Made by a program: the position numbers and the translations under genes
DNA from: Gemmatimonadaceae bacterium
Lineage (GTDB): Bacteria > Gemmatimonadota > Gemmatimonadetes > Gemmatimonadales > Gemmatimonadaceae
Assembly (NCBI GenBank): GCA_017881545.1
Contig: JADGQU010000048.1
Location: forward strand, 1 to 11,341
DNA: 11,341 bases
Direction: 5' to 3'
The notes under the pieces: generated by a model
Told to the model about the DNA's origin: nothing
What the model saw: only the letters and a program-made list of their open reading frames with translations
The model's database searches: none
Shown: positions 1 through 6,660 of the stretch, one piece after another
Position numbering within the stretch: position 1 is the first letter of the stretch
Layout of the letters: every line of letters begins with the position of its first letter

Positions 1-1
1 A

Positions 2-679
2 CGGGCGCAGGAGCCGGGCCCCTTCCCGGCTCCGAAGACAGAGCCGGCGATCGTCACACCGGGCAGGACCAGTGCGGATCCACCATCGGACGCGATCGTC
101 CTGTTCGACGGAAGAGATCTTTCGCATTGGCGAGGCAAGGATGGAGGCGCCGCCAAGTGGAACGTGAGAGACGGCTACGTCGAAGTCGCGCCGGGGACCG
201 GTGACATCACCACCAGCGACAAATTCGGCGACATCCAGCTTCACATCGAGTGGGCGACGCCGGCGGTGGTCAAAGGCGAGGGACAGGAGCGCGGCAACAG
301 CGGTGTCTTTCTGATGGACAGGTACGAGGTCCAGGTGCTCGACTCCTACGACAACAAAACGTACTTTCACGGGCAAGCCGGCTCGGTTTACAAGCAGCAT
401 GCGCCGCTTGTGAATGCATCGCGCAAACCGGGAGAGTGGCAGACGTACGACATCGTGTTCCACGCCCCGAGGTTCGACGATCAGGGAAAGGTGATCGACC
501 GGGCGCGCGTCACGGTGCTGCACAACGGCGTTCTGATTCAGAACAACGTCGAGATCTATGGCCTCACTTACAATGACCGGCCGGCACTATACATCGCGCA
601 CTCGAGCGCCGAGCCGCTGCATCTTCAGGATCATGGGAATCCCGTGCGATACAGGAATATCTGGGTTCGACGCTTGTAA
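2..679 (+). CDS. DUF1080 / 3-keto-disaccharide hydrolase domain protein, 5' end outside window
   Basis: The reading frame is open from base 2 with no stop, so the gene enters from the left edge; 225 residues are visible. An apparent GTG start at 164 is only Val55 inside the domain: upstream in the same frame lies the family's typical opening, AIVLFDGRDLSHWRG at residues 31-45. Further family signatures follow: GNSGVFLMDRYEVQVLDSYD, the HGQAGSVYKQ stretch, the PGEWQTYDIVFHAPRF strand, a VTVLHNGVLIQNN strand and a terminal RNIWVRRL. This family has a concanavalin-like beta-sandwich and is usually secreted; some members hydrolyse 3-keto-glycosides in saccharide breakdown. The proline-rich residues 1-30 look like a linker after a signal peptide or another domain lying outside the window. 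It converges on the next gene across 33 bp. The family call is secure; the substrate is unknown. Confidence 0.88.
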   Translation, partial: RAQEPGPFPAPKTEPAIVTPGRTSADPPSDAIVLFDGRDLSHWRGKDGGAAKWNVRDGYVEVAPGTGDITTSDKFGDIQLHIEWATPAVVKGEGQERGNSGVFLMDRYEVQVLDSYDNKTYFHGQAGSVYKQHAPLVNASRKPGEWQTYDIVFHAPRFDDQGKVIDRARVTVLHNGVLIQNNVEIYGLTYNDRPALYIAHSSAEPLHLQDHGNPVRYRNIWVRRL

Positions 680-681
680 GA

Positions 682-710
682 GCTGCAACTGCTAACTACC
701 GAGTCGCAGC
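682..710. terminator. Possible bidirectional terminator hairpin between convergent genes
   Basis: Arms GCTGCAACT (682-690) and AGTCGCAGC (702-710) can form a 9-bp stem with one A-C mismatch and an 11-nt loop. The hairpin fills the 33-bp gap between two convergent stop codons, where a shared terminator is expected. There is no T-run on either side, so it is not a classical intrinsic terminator and may be chance. Confidence 0.25.
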
Positions 711-712
711 GG

Positions 713-1360
713 TCAGAACGCGACGTGAATATTTACGTTCGGGCTTTTGAACTTCGTGAATAGCCGCAGCCACAAAGGGAGATACATCTCCTGGGCGCGC
801 GCGCCGGTGATGTCTCCGAGGTCAATGACCTCCTTCCACCCGAATCCTGTTTTGAGGAGATCTATCACCGCTGCCTTCGCCTGGTGGTCATTGCCCGAGA
901 CGAACATCGTGTGCACACCCGGAATCAGCGATGGCTCGACCATCACTCCGACGGTCACGGTGTTGAGGGACTTGACCACCTTCGCCGTAGGGAATGCGCG
1001 CTGAATCTGCTCGCCCAGGGAGTCGGTGTTGCAAACGGAGAGAGTCGGTGGCATTCCCTTCGAGAAATCCAGCGGGTTGGCGACGTCGACGAGAATTTTT
1101 CCCTGAAGATTGTTTGCGCCGGCCGCCTTGAGCGCCTCGAGCGACGCCATCCCCGACGTGCAGTTGAACACCATCTCGCCATGCGCGGCGGCGTCGGCGA
1201 AAGTGCCCTCCAACGACTTGCCCCCGGCTTCCCTGGCCCAGGCCTTCGCCGTAGCTCCACCCGCTGCGCGCGACCCCATGTGCACGTGGTGACCCAGCTT
1301 CGCGAGCTTGGTGCCCAGGGTCTTGCCCACCACTCCGGTTCCCAGAATTCCGATTCTCAT
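713..1360 (-). CDS. NADP/F420-dependent oxidoreductase-like protein (COG2085 type)
   Basis: This 215-residue protein is a single Rossmann domain. It opens with MRIGILGTGVVGKTLGTKLA, giving the dinucleotide-binding GxGxxG at residues 7-12. Ser30-Arg31 after the second strand is typical of proteins that recognise the 2'-phosphate of NADP. Later strands (KILVDVANPLDFSKG and KVVKSLNTV) match the layout of F420-dependent NADP reductases and their many F420-independent relatives. Those enzymes move hydride between NADP and a second cofactor, but the family is broad and the true partner here cannot be read from sequence. It is the last gene of the minus-strand run, 41 bp after dnaJ. No good ribosome binding site is visible before the ATG. 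The fold is sure; the reaction is not. Confidence 0.82.
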   Translation of the reverse strand: MRIGILGTGVVGKTLGTKLAKLGHHVHMGSRAAGGATAKAWAREAGGKSLEGTFADAAAHGEMVFNCTSGMASLEALKAAGANNLQGKILVDVANPLDFSKGMPPTLSVCNTDSLGEQIQRAFPTAKVVKSLNTVTVGVMVEPSLIPGVHTMFVSGNDHQAKAAVIDLLKTGFGWKEVIDLGDITGARAQEMYLPLWLRLFTKFKSPNVNIHVAF

Positions 1361-1401
1361 GAGAATAGAATCAACACAAGGTTACGCGGGATGCCAACTG
1401 G

Positions 1402-2541
1402 TCAGTACTTCATCCCGCCCGATTCGGCGAATTCCTTCATCATCCGCTCCTGTTCTTCCGAGAGCTTCTCGGGGACCTGGATTGACACCTCGACGATGAG
1501 ATCGCCCTTCTTGTCCCCTTTCTGAATTCCCTGGCCGCGCACCCGGAACCGCTTCCCCGACGGAGTCCCGGGCGGAATCTTGATCGCCACCTTTTTCCCG
1601 GCGAGCGTCCGCACGCTGATCTTCGTTCCCAGTATCGCCTGAGCGATGTTGAGCGGCACCGTCGCGATCACGTCGAGTCCGTCGCGCCGATAGAACTTGT
1701 CAGGGAGAACGTTGAAGGTGATGATGAGGTCACCCGGCGGTCCGTTCTGAGGACCCTTACCGCCTTGTCCCTTGAGCCTGATCTTGGAGCCGGTGTCAAC
1801 TCCAGCGGGGACGTTTATCAGCACCTTCCGCTTGACGCGCACTTCTCCCGACCCATGACACGTCGGGCACGGCTCCGTCGGAATCTGTCCGCGGCCGAGG
1901 CACACCGGACATGGACGGTTCACGGCGAACCCGCCCTGTCCGAACGAGATAACTCCTCGGCCGTTGCATTCCGGGCAGATCTTGAGCGAGGCGCCGGGCG
2001 CCGCACCGGTGCCGTGACACGTGCCGCACTCTTCGCTTACTTCGAGCTCGATCGGCACTTTTCCGCCGCGCGCGGCGGTGCGGAATGGAATGTCGAGCGT
2101 CGCCTCGACTGTCTGTCCCTTCTCGGGCCCGCGTTGGCGCGTGCTCTGACGCGTCTCTCCACCGCCGAACATCGAGCTGAAGAGATCGCCGAGACCGCCC
2201 AGGCCACCGATGTCGAAATCCTGAAAGTTGATGCTTTGCGCGCCATCGCCGGCCCCGTACGAGCCACCGCTGCGCGATGACCTGCCGCCGCCAAAGCCTC
2301 CGAACCCGCCGTCGAAAGCACCGAGCCGGCGCATCTCGTCGTACTGCTTCCGCTTTTCGGGATCACCAAGGACGTTATTCGCCTCCGAGATCTCCTTGAA
2401 GCGCTCGGCTGACTTCGGATCGCTCGCGTTCGCGTCGGGATGGTTCTTCTTGGCGAGCTTGCGATACGCCTTCTTGATCTCGTCCTGGGAGGCGCCCGAG
2501 CCTACGCCGAGTACGGAGTAGAAATCCTTCGTCGGTGGCAT
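1402..2541 (-). CDS. dnaJ: Chaperone protein DnaJ (Hsp40)
   Basis: This is a full type I DnaJ of 379 residues, the usual length. The J domain spans about residues 6-70 with the catalytic HPD at 34-36, which stimulates DnaK ATPase. A Gly/Phe-rich linker follows at 74-127 (GAFDGGFGGFGGG). The zinc domain has all four CxxCxGxG units, with cysteines at 172/175, 189/192, 211/214 and 225/228. The C-terminal substrate-binding beta domains run from about 235 to 355. The protein delivers unfolded clients to DnaK in the cytoplasm together with GrpE. The gene starts 23 bp after grpE. No Shine-Dalgarno is evident; the leader instead holds a direct repeat of GCTGACCGC (minus strand) at 2544-2552 and 2561-2569. 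Translation may therefore depend on coupling to grpE, which is inference. dnaK is not in the window. Confidence 0.97.
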   Translation of the reverse strand: MPPTKDFYSVLGVGSGASQDEIKKAYRKLAKKNHPDANASDPKSAERFKEISEANNVLGDPEKRKQYDEMRRLGAFDGGFGGFGGGRSSRSGGSYGAGDGAQSINFQDFDIGGLGGLGDLFSSMFGGGETRQSTRQRGPEKGQTVEATLDIPFRTAARGGKVPIELEVSEECGTCHGTGAAPGASLKICPECNGRGVISFGQGGFAVNRPCPVCLGRGQIPTEPCPTCHGSGEVRVKRKVLINVPAGVDTGSKIRLKGQGGKGPQNGPPGDLIITFNVLPDKFYRRDGLDVIATVPLNIAQAILGTKISVRTLAGKKVAIKIPPGTPSGKRFRVRGQGIQKGDKKGDLIVEVSIQVPEKLSEEQERMMKEFAESGGMKY

Positions 2542-2564
2542 GTGCGGTCAGCGCGGGAGCGCGG

Positions 2565-3224
2565 TCAGCCGTTCCACTGCTTGACGACTACACGTGCGGG
2601 CCGAAGAAGCTGGGATTTGAAGACGTATCCTGGTTGATACACGCGCGACACGACGTGATCGTCTTCTCGCGCTGATGTGGGCTCCGTTGCGACTGCTTCG
2701 TGCAGCGCGGGATCGAACGTCTCGCCGACGGGATTGATCACCTCGAGACCCGCGTTGCCGAGCGCCTTCAGCAGCTTCTTCTCCACCATGTCCACGCCTT
2801 GCACGACGGTTCCGGCATCGGTCGTGGCGGGGTCGATGTGAGCGAAGCGCGCCACGTCATCGAGCGCTTCGACCAGCTGTCGAACGAGATCGGCTTGGGC
2901 GCGCGAGCCCGCGTCCTGGCGCTCTTTCGCGGAACGCTTTCGGTAATTGTCGTATTCGGCCGCGAGTCTCAGGTACCTGTCGCGCTCGCTCACGGCATCA
3001 GACCCTACCAAGCCGGCCTCGGCGGCGCCGGCTGCGGCGCGCGTGTCGTCGGCGGAGTCGGACGAGCCACTGAATGGTGGATCGCCGCCCGCCCCGTCAC
3101 CTTGGGCGCCGCCCTGGCCGTCACCCTGGCTAGAAGAGCCCCCGGGCGCGTAGGCGTCAGCCGAACCCGTCGCATCCTGCTCCGGAAGCGGCGTGTCTCC
3201 GCCTTTCTTTTTCGAGTGTTTCAT
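2565..3224 (-). CDS. grpE: Nucleotide exchange factor GrpE
   Basis: GrpE is the dimeric cofactor that releases ADP from DnaK. The chosen ATG at 3224 gives 219 residues starting MKHSKKKGG. The frame stays open further upstream, but that part overlaps the end of cinA and lacks family character. Residues 1-75 are Gly/Ser/Asp-rich low complexity, longer than in many GrpEs. A long helix follows at about 80-130 (RYLRLAAEYDNYRKRSAKER), matching the GrpE dimer coiled coil. The C-terminal wing contains GETFDPALHEAV (167-178) and YQPGYVFKSQLLRPARVVV (196-214), the diagnostic GrpE signature. The start lies 10 bp after the cinA stop with a weak TAGG before it. It pairs with dnaJ downstream. No CIRCE inverted repeat is visible nearby. 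Confidence 0.95.
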   Translation of the reverse strand: MKHSKKKGGDTPLPEQDATGSADAYAPGGSSSQGDGQGGAQGDGAGGDPPFSGSSDSADDTRAAAGAAEAGLVGSDAVSERDRYLRLAAEYDNYRKRSAKERQDAGSRAQADLVRQLVEALDDVARFAHIDPATTDAGTVVQGVDMVEKKLLKALGNAGLEVINPVGETFDPALHEAVATEPTSAREDDHVVSRVYQPGYVFKSQLLRPARVVVKQWNG

Positions 3225-3234
3225 TTGCCTAAAG

Positions 3235-4509
3235 TTAATCGTTTGAGAGCGAGCGCCGCACCATCTCCAGAGCGGCCTGGGCAGCGCGCTGCCTGATCTC
3301 CGCGCGATCTCCACCGACATGGAAGCGCCGTGCCTTCGTCTTGGATCCGTTTACGCTGATCCAGACAAGTCCGACAGGCTTGTCAGGCGTGCCACCGCCT
3401 GGCCCGGCAATCCCTGTCACCGAAACCCCGACATCGGCACCCAATCTGTCGCGAACTCCCGACGCCATCTGGAGCGCCACCTGCTCACTCACCGCTCCGT
3501 GGCGCGCGATGTCCCCGGCGCTAACCCCCAGCTCGCTGACCTTTACATCGTTGTGGTAGGCGATCACGCCGCCCTGAAAAACGTCGCTCGACCCGGGAAT
3601 GCTGGTAATCCTCTCCCCGAGCATTCCGCCGGTGCAGCTCTCGGCGACGGCGAGCTTGAGCCCCAGAGAGCGAAGCCTCTCGATCACGATTGCCGCGAGA
3701 TCGGCGTCGTCCTCTCCATAAGTGTACGCCGATACCCTGCTCCTCAGTTTCAGAATTGCTTCCTTTATCAGCTTTTCCGCCCGGGCTCGGGGGAGTCCCT
3801 TCGCCGTGACGCGAAGGTCGACGCCCGCAACTCCCGGCAGGAAGGCGAGGGGCAGCGAGCCCAGGTCGGTGCCGGGCTCACCCAGAAAATTGGGTCCGAG
3901 CAGCTCCGCGATTGCCGATTCCGCGATCCCGGTAGTGCGCAAAGTCCCGGAGAGCACTACGGTCTCATCACCTGCTGCGCGCGATTTGATGGCCGGCAGA
4001 ACTTCCTCGGCCAGCATTCCGCGCATTTCACGCGGAACGCCGGGAATCATCGCCACCCAGCGTGCCTTGTCGTCCTCGAGCCAGATTCCGGGCGCCGAAC
4101 CGTGACGGTTGGTGAGAATCCGCGCCCCCTCGGGAATCTCGGCTTGCGCGCGGTTGGTCGCGGGATAGTTGCTGTTGGGAAACCGCGCTCTCCAGCGCTG
4201 CTCGAGCGCGCTCGCGATCCCTTCATCCAGCTTCATCTCGCGGCCGAAGATTTTCGCGATCGCCGGCTTCGTGAGATCGTCGCTCGTCGGTCCCAGTCCA
4301 CCGGTCGTGATCACGGCGCCGGTTCTGTCGAGAGCCTCGCGCACAGCGCTCGCAATCTTCTCCGGCTCGTCGCCCACCGTGGTGCGGCGAACTACCTCGA
4401 CGCCGGCGGCCGCCAGCGTGCGGGAGATGTGCGCAGCGTTCGTATCTATCGTGAAGCCCAGGAGGAGCTCGTCACCGATGGTGATCAGCTCGACCTGCGT
4501 CGCGCTCAA
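3235..4509 (-). CDS. cinA: CinA-family protein: MoCF-type domain plus NMN amidohydrolase (PncC) domain
   Basis: The protein is 424 residues if translation starts at TTG 4509. That codon sits in a TTGA overlap with the pgsA stop. The frame runs on upstream inside pgsA, but that part is Arg/His-rich shadow sequence. CinA homology begins almost at once (VELITIGDELLLG, 6-18). The N-terminal molybdopterin-binding-like (COG1058) domain holds GDEPEKI (46-52), TTGGLGPTSDDLTKPA (68-83) and IPGVPREMRGML (155-166). The C-terminal domain (about 270-420) holds AESCTGG (289-295), GGVIAYHNDVK (313-323) and VTGIAGPGGG (364-373), the active-site motifs of NMN deamidase. In well-studied members the two domains hydrolyse ADP-ribose and convert NMN to nicotinate mononucleotide, cleaning up NAD damage. 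The older competence-induced name does not prove a role in DNA uptake. All key motifs are intact. Confidence 0.93.
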   Translation of the reverse strand: MSATQVELITIGDELLLGFTIDTNAAHISRTLAAAGVEVVRRTTVGDEPEKIASAVREALDRTGAVITTGGLGPTSDDLTKPAIAKIFGREMKLDEGIASALEQRWRARFPNSNYPATNRAQAEIPEGARILTNRHGSAPGIWLEDDKARWVAMIPGVPREMRGMLAEEVLPAIKSRAAGDETVVLSGTLRTTGIAESAIAELLGPNFLGEPGTDLGSLPLAFLPGVAGVDLRVTAKGLPRARAEKLIKEAILKLRSRVSAYTYGEDDADLAAIVIERLRSLGLKLAVAESCTGGMLGERITSIPGSSDVFQGGVIAYHNDVKVSELGVSAGDIARHGAVSEQVALQMASGVRDRLGADVGVSVTGIAGPGGGTPDKPVGLVWISVNGSKTKARRFHVGGDRAEIRQRAAQAALEMVRRSLSND

Positions 4510-5177
4510 AAGCCGAATACCCCGGCGTACCGCCTGAGATAGAGAATCAGGGAGTAGAGTGTGAGGAACACTGACACGACCATGGTGACCGTGCCGACGA
4601 TTCCGTTGAAGTTGGCAAAGACATGCCAGGCAGCACTGGTCCAACCCTCGGTTCTGGCGAGCGTCGCCGCAAAGAACCAGAAGTAGGCCGAGCCGACCCA
4701 GACGGATTGGAATCCGGTCTTCCATTTCGCTGGACCGATCGCCGAGATGACGACACCGCGGCGCGCGGCGACCTGGCGGAAGATGGTCATGAAGATCTCG
4801 CGTCCGATCACGATGGCGACAATCCACCATGGCAAGCCTACGTCGCCAAAAGGAGTGATGAACTGCATCCGGGCGGCGTCGATGCTTTCAGCACGCGTTG
4901 GAACGAGCGCGTCGCTGGAAGGCGCCATCAGAACGAACATCGGAACCAGCGTCGCGAAAAGGAGCAGCTTGTCGGCGAGCGGATCGAGCAGCCGCCCGAG
5001 GTCTGTGATGAGATTCCGCGTGCGCGCCAGCTTTCCGTCGAGGTAATCGGTCACCGCAGCCGCGACGTAGAGAAGGAACGCGACGAGTCTCGCGCCGGGC
5101 GAGGCTATGAACGGCAGTGCTGCGATGAATGGCGCGGCGAGTATTCGGCCGACTGTGATCGTGTTCGGGAGGTTCAC
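4506..5177 (-). CDS. pgsA: CDP-diacylglycerol-glycerol-3-phosphate 3-phosphatidyltransferase
   Basis: This membrane enzyme makes phosphatidylglycerol phosphate from CDP-diacylglycerol and glycerol 3-phosphate. The CDP-alcohol phosphotransferase motif D-x2-DG-x2-AR-x8-G-x3-D-x3-D is perfect: Asp44, Asp47, Gly48, Ala51-Arg52, Gly61, Asp65 and Asp69. The opening MNLPNTITVGRIL is typical of PgsA. About six hydrophobic segments are visible, at roughly 12-30, 30-46, 70-86, 115-130, 160-175 and 188-212. The loop at about 86-110 is longer than in the compact enzymes. The start is GTG at 5177, with AGGGG (minus strand) six bases upstream. The gene begins 20 bp after mglA, and its TGA overlaps the cinA TTG. 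Of 223 residues, none of the catalytic ones is missing. A phosphatidylserine or cardiolipin synthase of the same family is less likely given the N-terminus. Confidence 0.92.
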   Translation of the reverse strand: MNLPNTITVGRILAAPFIAALPFIASPGARLVAFLLYVAAAVTDYLDGKLARTRNLITDLGRLLDPLADKLLLFATLVPMFVLMAPSSDALVPTRAESIDAARMQFITPFGDVGLPWWIVAIVIGREIFMTIFRQVAARRGVVISAIGPAKWKTGFQSVWVGSAYFWFFAATLARTEGWTSAAWHVFANFNGIVGTVTMVVSVFLTLYSLILYLRRYAGVFGF

Positions 5178-5183
5178 ACGAAG

Positions 5184-5188
5184 CCCCT
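5184..5188 (-). promoter_or_regulatory. Ribosome binding site of pgsA
   Basis: AGGGG on the minus strand lies six bases before the GTG at 5177. It supports that GTG as the pgsA start, since no ATG begins the protein. Confidence 0.6.
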
Positions 5189-5197
5189 AAGTCCCCG

Positions 5198-5875
5198 CTA
5201 GGCGAGCGCCTTCAATACCAGCTTGCTCACGGCCTTGAGCGTGTCGAACACGCCGTCGCCGTTTACGGCTATGCCCTCGAAATATGGCGCCCTCTCCACC
5301 CATTCGCCGCCGGGAAGCTGCTCGACGAGGTTCTGCCCGGCGTGATACGGGTCGGGCTGCACCCGATGCTTGGTCGCGTCTTCCACTTCCCAGCCCGGAT
5401 TGAGAGCGGCCTGCAGCTCCTCGATGGGAGCCGCATTCGCCAGATCGCGCTTGTTGTACTGAATCACGAACGGCATCTGCGTCAGATCGTACCCGTATTC
5501 GGACATGTTGTCGTAGAGATTCTGCATCGACTCGAGGTTCGCCTCTATGCGCTCCGCCTGGGAGTCGCCCACGAACACGATACCGTCCACGTTCTTGAGA
5601 ATGAGCTTGCGGCTGGCGTTGTAATAGACCTGGCCAGGCACGGTGTAAAGATGAAACCGCGTCTTGAACCCGCGGATCGTTCCAAGATCGACAGGCAGGA
5701 AATCGAAGAAAAGGGTGCGCTCGGTCTCTGTCGCCAGAGATATGAGCTTGCCCCTCGTCTCCGGCTTAACCTTGCCGTAGATGTGCTCGAGATTCGTGGT
5801 TTTGCCGCCAAGCCCGGGACCATAGTAAACGATCTTACAATTGATCTCGCGCGAAGCGTAGTTGATCATCGACAC
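5198..5875 (-). CDS. mglA: Ras-like polarity GTPase MglA
   Basis: MglA is a small GTPase that sets cell polarity and motility direction in Myxococcus, switched off by its activator MglB. The start chosen is GTG 5875, giving (M)SMINYASREINCKIVYYGP; an ATG at 5869 and a longer open frame also exist. With this start, AGGAAG lies 8 bases upstream and residue numbers match Myxococcus MglA: P-loop GPGLGGKTT at 19-27, Arg53, the unusual Thr78 of TVPGQ in place of the Ras Asp, and Gln82. NKRD is at 141-144. GTP binding and hydrolysis residues are thus intact. Length is 225 against about 195 for the Myxococcus and Thermus proteins, because about 30 extra residues lie at roughly 162-195 (from WEVEDATKHR to EWVERAP), before the terminal YFEGIAVNGDGVFDTLKAV. 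The gene follows mglB by 13 bp. Confidence 0.93.
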   Translation of the reverse strand: MSMINYASREINCKIVYYGPGLGGKTTNLEHIYGKVKPETRGKLISLATETERTLFFDFLPVDLGTIRGFKTRFHLYTVPGQVYYNASRKLILKNVDGIVFVGDSQAERIEANLESMQNLYDNMSEYGYDLTQMPFVIQYNKRDLANAAPIEELQAALNPGWEVEDATKHRVQPDPYHAGQNLVEQLPGGEWVERAPYFEGIAVNGDGVFDTLKAVSKLVLKALA

Positions 5876-5883
5876 GTCTAGCT

Positions 5884-5889
5884 CTTCCT
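5884..5889 (-). promoter_or_regulatory. Ribosome binding site that selects the mglA GTG start
   Basis: AGGAAG on the minus strand overlaps the mglB stop codon. It stands 8 bases before GTG 5875 but 14 before ATG 5869, so spacing favours the GTG. Its position suggests translational coupling of mglA to mglB. Confidence 0.65.
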
Positions 5890-6380
5890 CACCAGTTGAA
5901 GAGTTTGTCGATTTCGTCGTCCGCGCCTTCGAGCAGATGCCCGCCGGACGCGGCGCTATTGCGACCGCGTGAGAATACACGATCGACCAACAACGTCAAC
6001 TCCTCGATCTCATCCTTCATCCTCAGACGGACGAGCCCGACAGTCGTGCGCGAATCGAAGATTATTACCAGCAGTAGCCGCCGCGCGATGTCGGCGACGT
6101 AAATGGACTCCTTCTCGCCCTGATGAAATAGGCTCGAGAAGTCATTTTCGCCAACGAGCTTCGCCAGCTGGTCGTTGGCGCTGTAGTCGGCGGCCGTGAG
6201 CGTCGCGAATGCAGTCGTGTCCAGCCCTCGGGCCTCCCCGACTGTCGTTACGAGTTGTCCGGAACGGTCGACCAGGAGCGCGCACAGCGACTTGGTCTCG
6301 CGCAGAAAGCGCCCCAACGATTCTGTGATCGAGGTGAAGTCGTCCTGTGTGAACGACCAGTTGGCCGCGCCGGCGGTCAT
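5889..6380 (-). CDS. mglB: Roadblock/LC7 protein MglB, GTPase-activating partner of MglA
   Basis: This 163-residue protein has the size of Myxococcus MglB (about 159). The Roadblock/LC7 fold covers about residues 14-138. It begins with a helix, ITESLGRFLRETKSL (18-32), followed by the strand CALLVDRSGQLVTTVG (33-48). Next come the helix AFATLTAADYSANDQLAKLV (57-76), the strand pair ESIYVADIARRLLLVIIFD (91-109) and a last helix at 121-138. Proteins of this type dimerise and clasp MglA, inserting no arginine finger but ordering the GTPase active site. Assignment rests on the fold and on the adjacent mglA. A Gly/Ser spacer leads to an acidic tail, DDEIDKLFNW (154-163), which may act as a docking helix; this is inference. 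The ATG follows a GGGGG run by three bases, close for a ribosome binding site. The gene starts 10 bp after the preceding small gene. Confidence 0.87.
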   Translation of the reverse strand: MTAGAANWSFTQDDFTSITESLGRFLRETKSLCALLVDRSGQLVTTVGEARGLDTTAFATLTAADYSANDQLAKLVGENDFSSLFHQGEKESIYVADIARRLLLVIIFDSRTTVGLVRLRMKDEIEELTLLVDRVFSRGRNSAASGGHLLEGADDEIDKLFNW

Positions 6381-6390
6381 TGTCCCCCGT

Positions 6391-6660
6391 TCACAGCGTC
6401 GACTCGAGCCGCTTCAACATCCTCACTCCGCGCTCGCGGAGGATCGGACGCGGCTCCCAGGCAACGTATTCGCGCAGCAGCTGAGCCGTGTTGACCGATG
6501 GCCTGGCGCGAAGATAGCCGAGCGCGGCGACGCGGCGGAGCGTGTGGCGGGAAAACAGATTGCGGCGGTAGTGACGCTGCAGGCGACTCCAAATGAAGGT
6601 CCCGGCGGCCATTCCGCCCAGAAACCCGACTGCCACGAAACTCGTTCGCTGCTTGCTCAT
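6391..6660 (-). CDS. Small membrane protein of unknown function between recR and mglB
   Basis: I do not recognise this 89-residue protein. Residues 8-24 form one hydrophobic segment with a glycine-zipper pattern (VGFLGGMAAGTF, Gly12, 15, 16, 20), suited to helix packing in the membrane. The remainder, about 27-89, is strongly basic and helical in character (RLQRHYRRNLFSRHTLRRV, then LLREYVAWEP and ERGVRMLKRL). It may be a cytoplasmic domain resting on the membrane or on nucleic acid. The gene looks real: its ATG overlaps the recR stop as ATGA, a perfect AGGAGG stands 8 bases before that ATG, and mglB begins only 10 bp beyond its stop. The position could mean a membrane partner for MglAB or simple operon filler. 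No function can be assigned from sequence alone. Confidence 0.8.
   Translation of the reverse strand: MSKQRTSFVAVGFLGGMAAGTFIWSRLQRHYRRNLFSRHTLRRVAALGYLRARPSVNTAQLLREYVAWEPRPILRERGVRMLKRLESTL

Noticed and set aside
1765..2280. Plus-strand open frames over dnaJ and elsewhere (for example 3319-4542)
   Set aside because: They are long only because of high GC, oppose genes with full domain support, and show no recognisable protein features.
2544..2569. Direct repeat GCGGTCAGC before dnaJ as a regulatory operator
   Set aside because: Two 9-bp copies in a GC-rich 26-bp stretch, partly within the grpE stop region, can be chance; no known operator matches it.
3200..3300. CIRCE or sigma-32 heat-shock signal before grpE
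   Set aside because: The bases GAGTG near 3214 recall a CIRCE arm, but the matching TTAGCACTC-type partner is absent and the gap to cinA is only 10 bp.
4510..4830. N-terminal extension of CinA to an ATG inside pgsA
   Set aside because: The extra 107 residues are Arg/His/Cys-rich complement-frame sequence over pgsA and are absent from the family's normal start.
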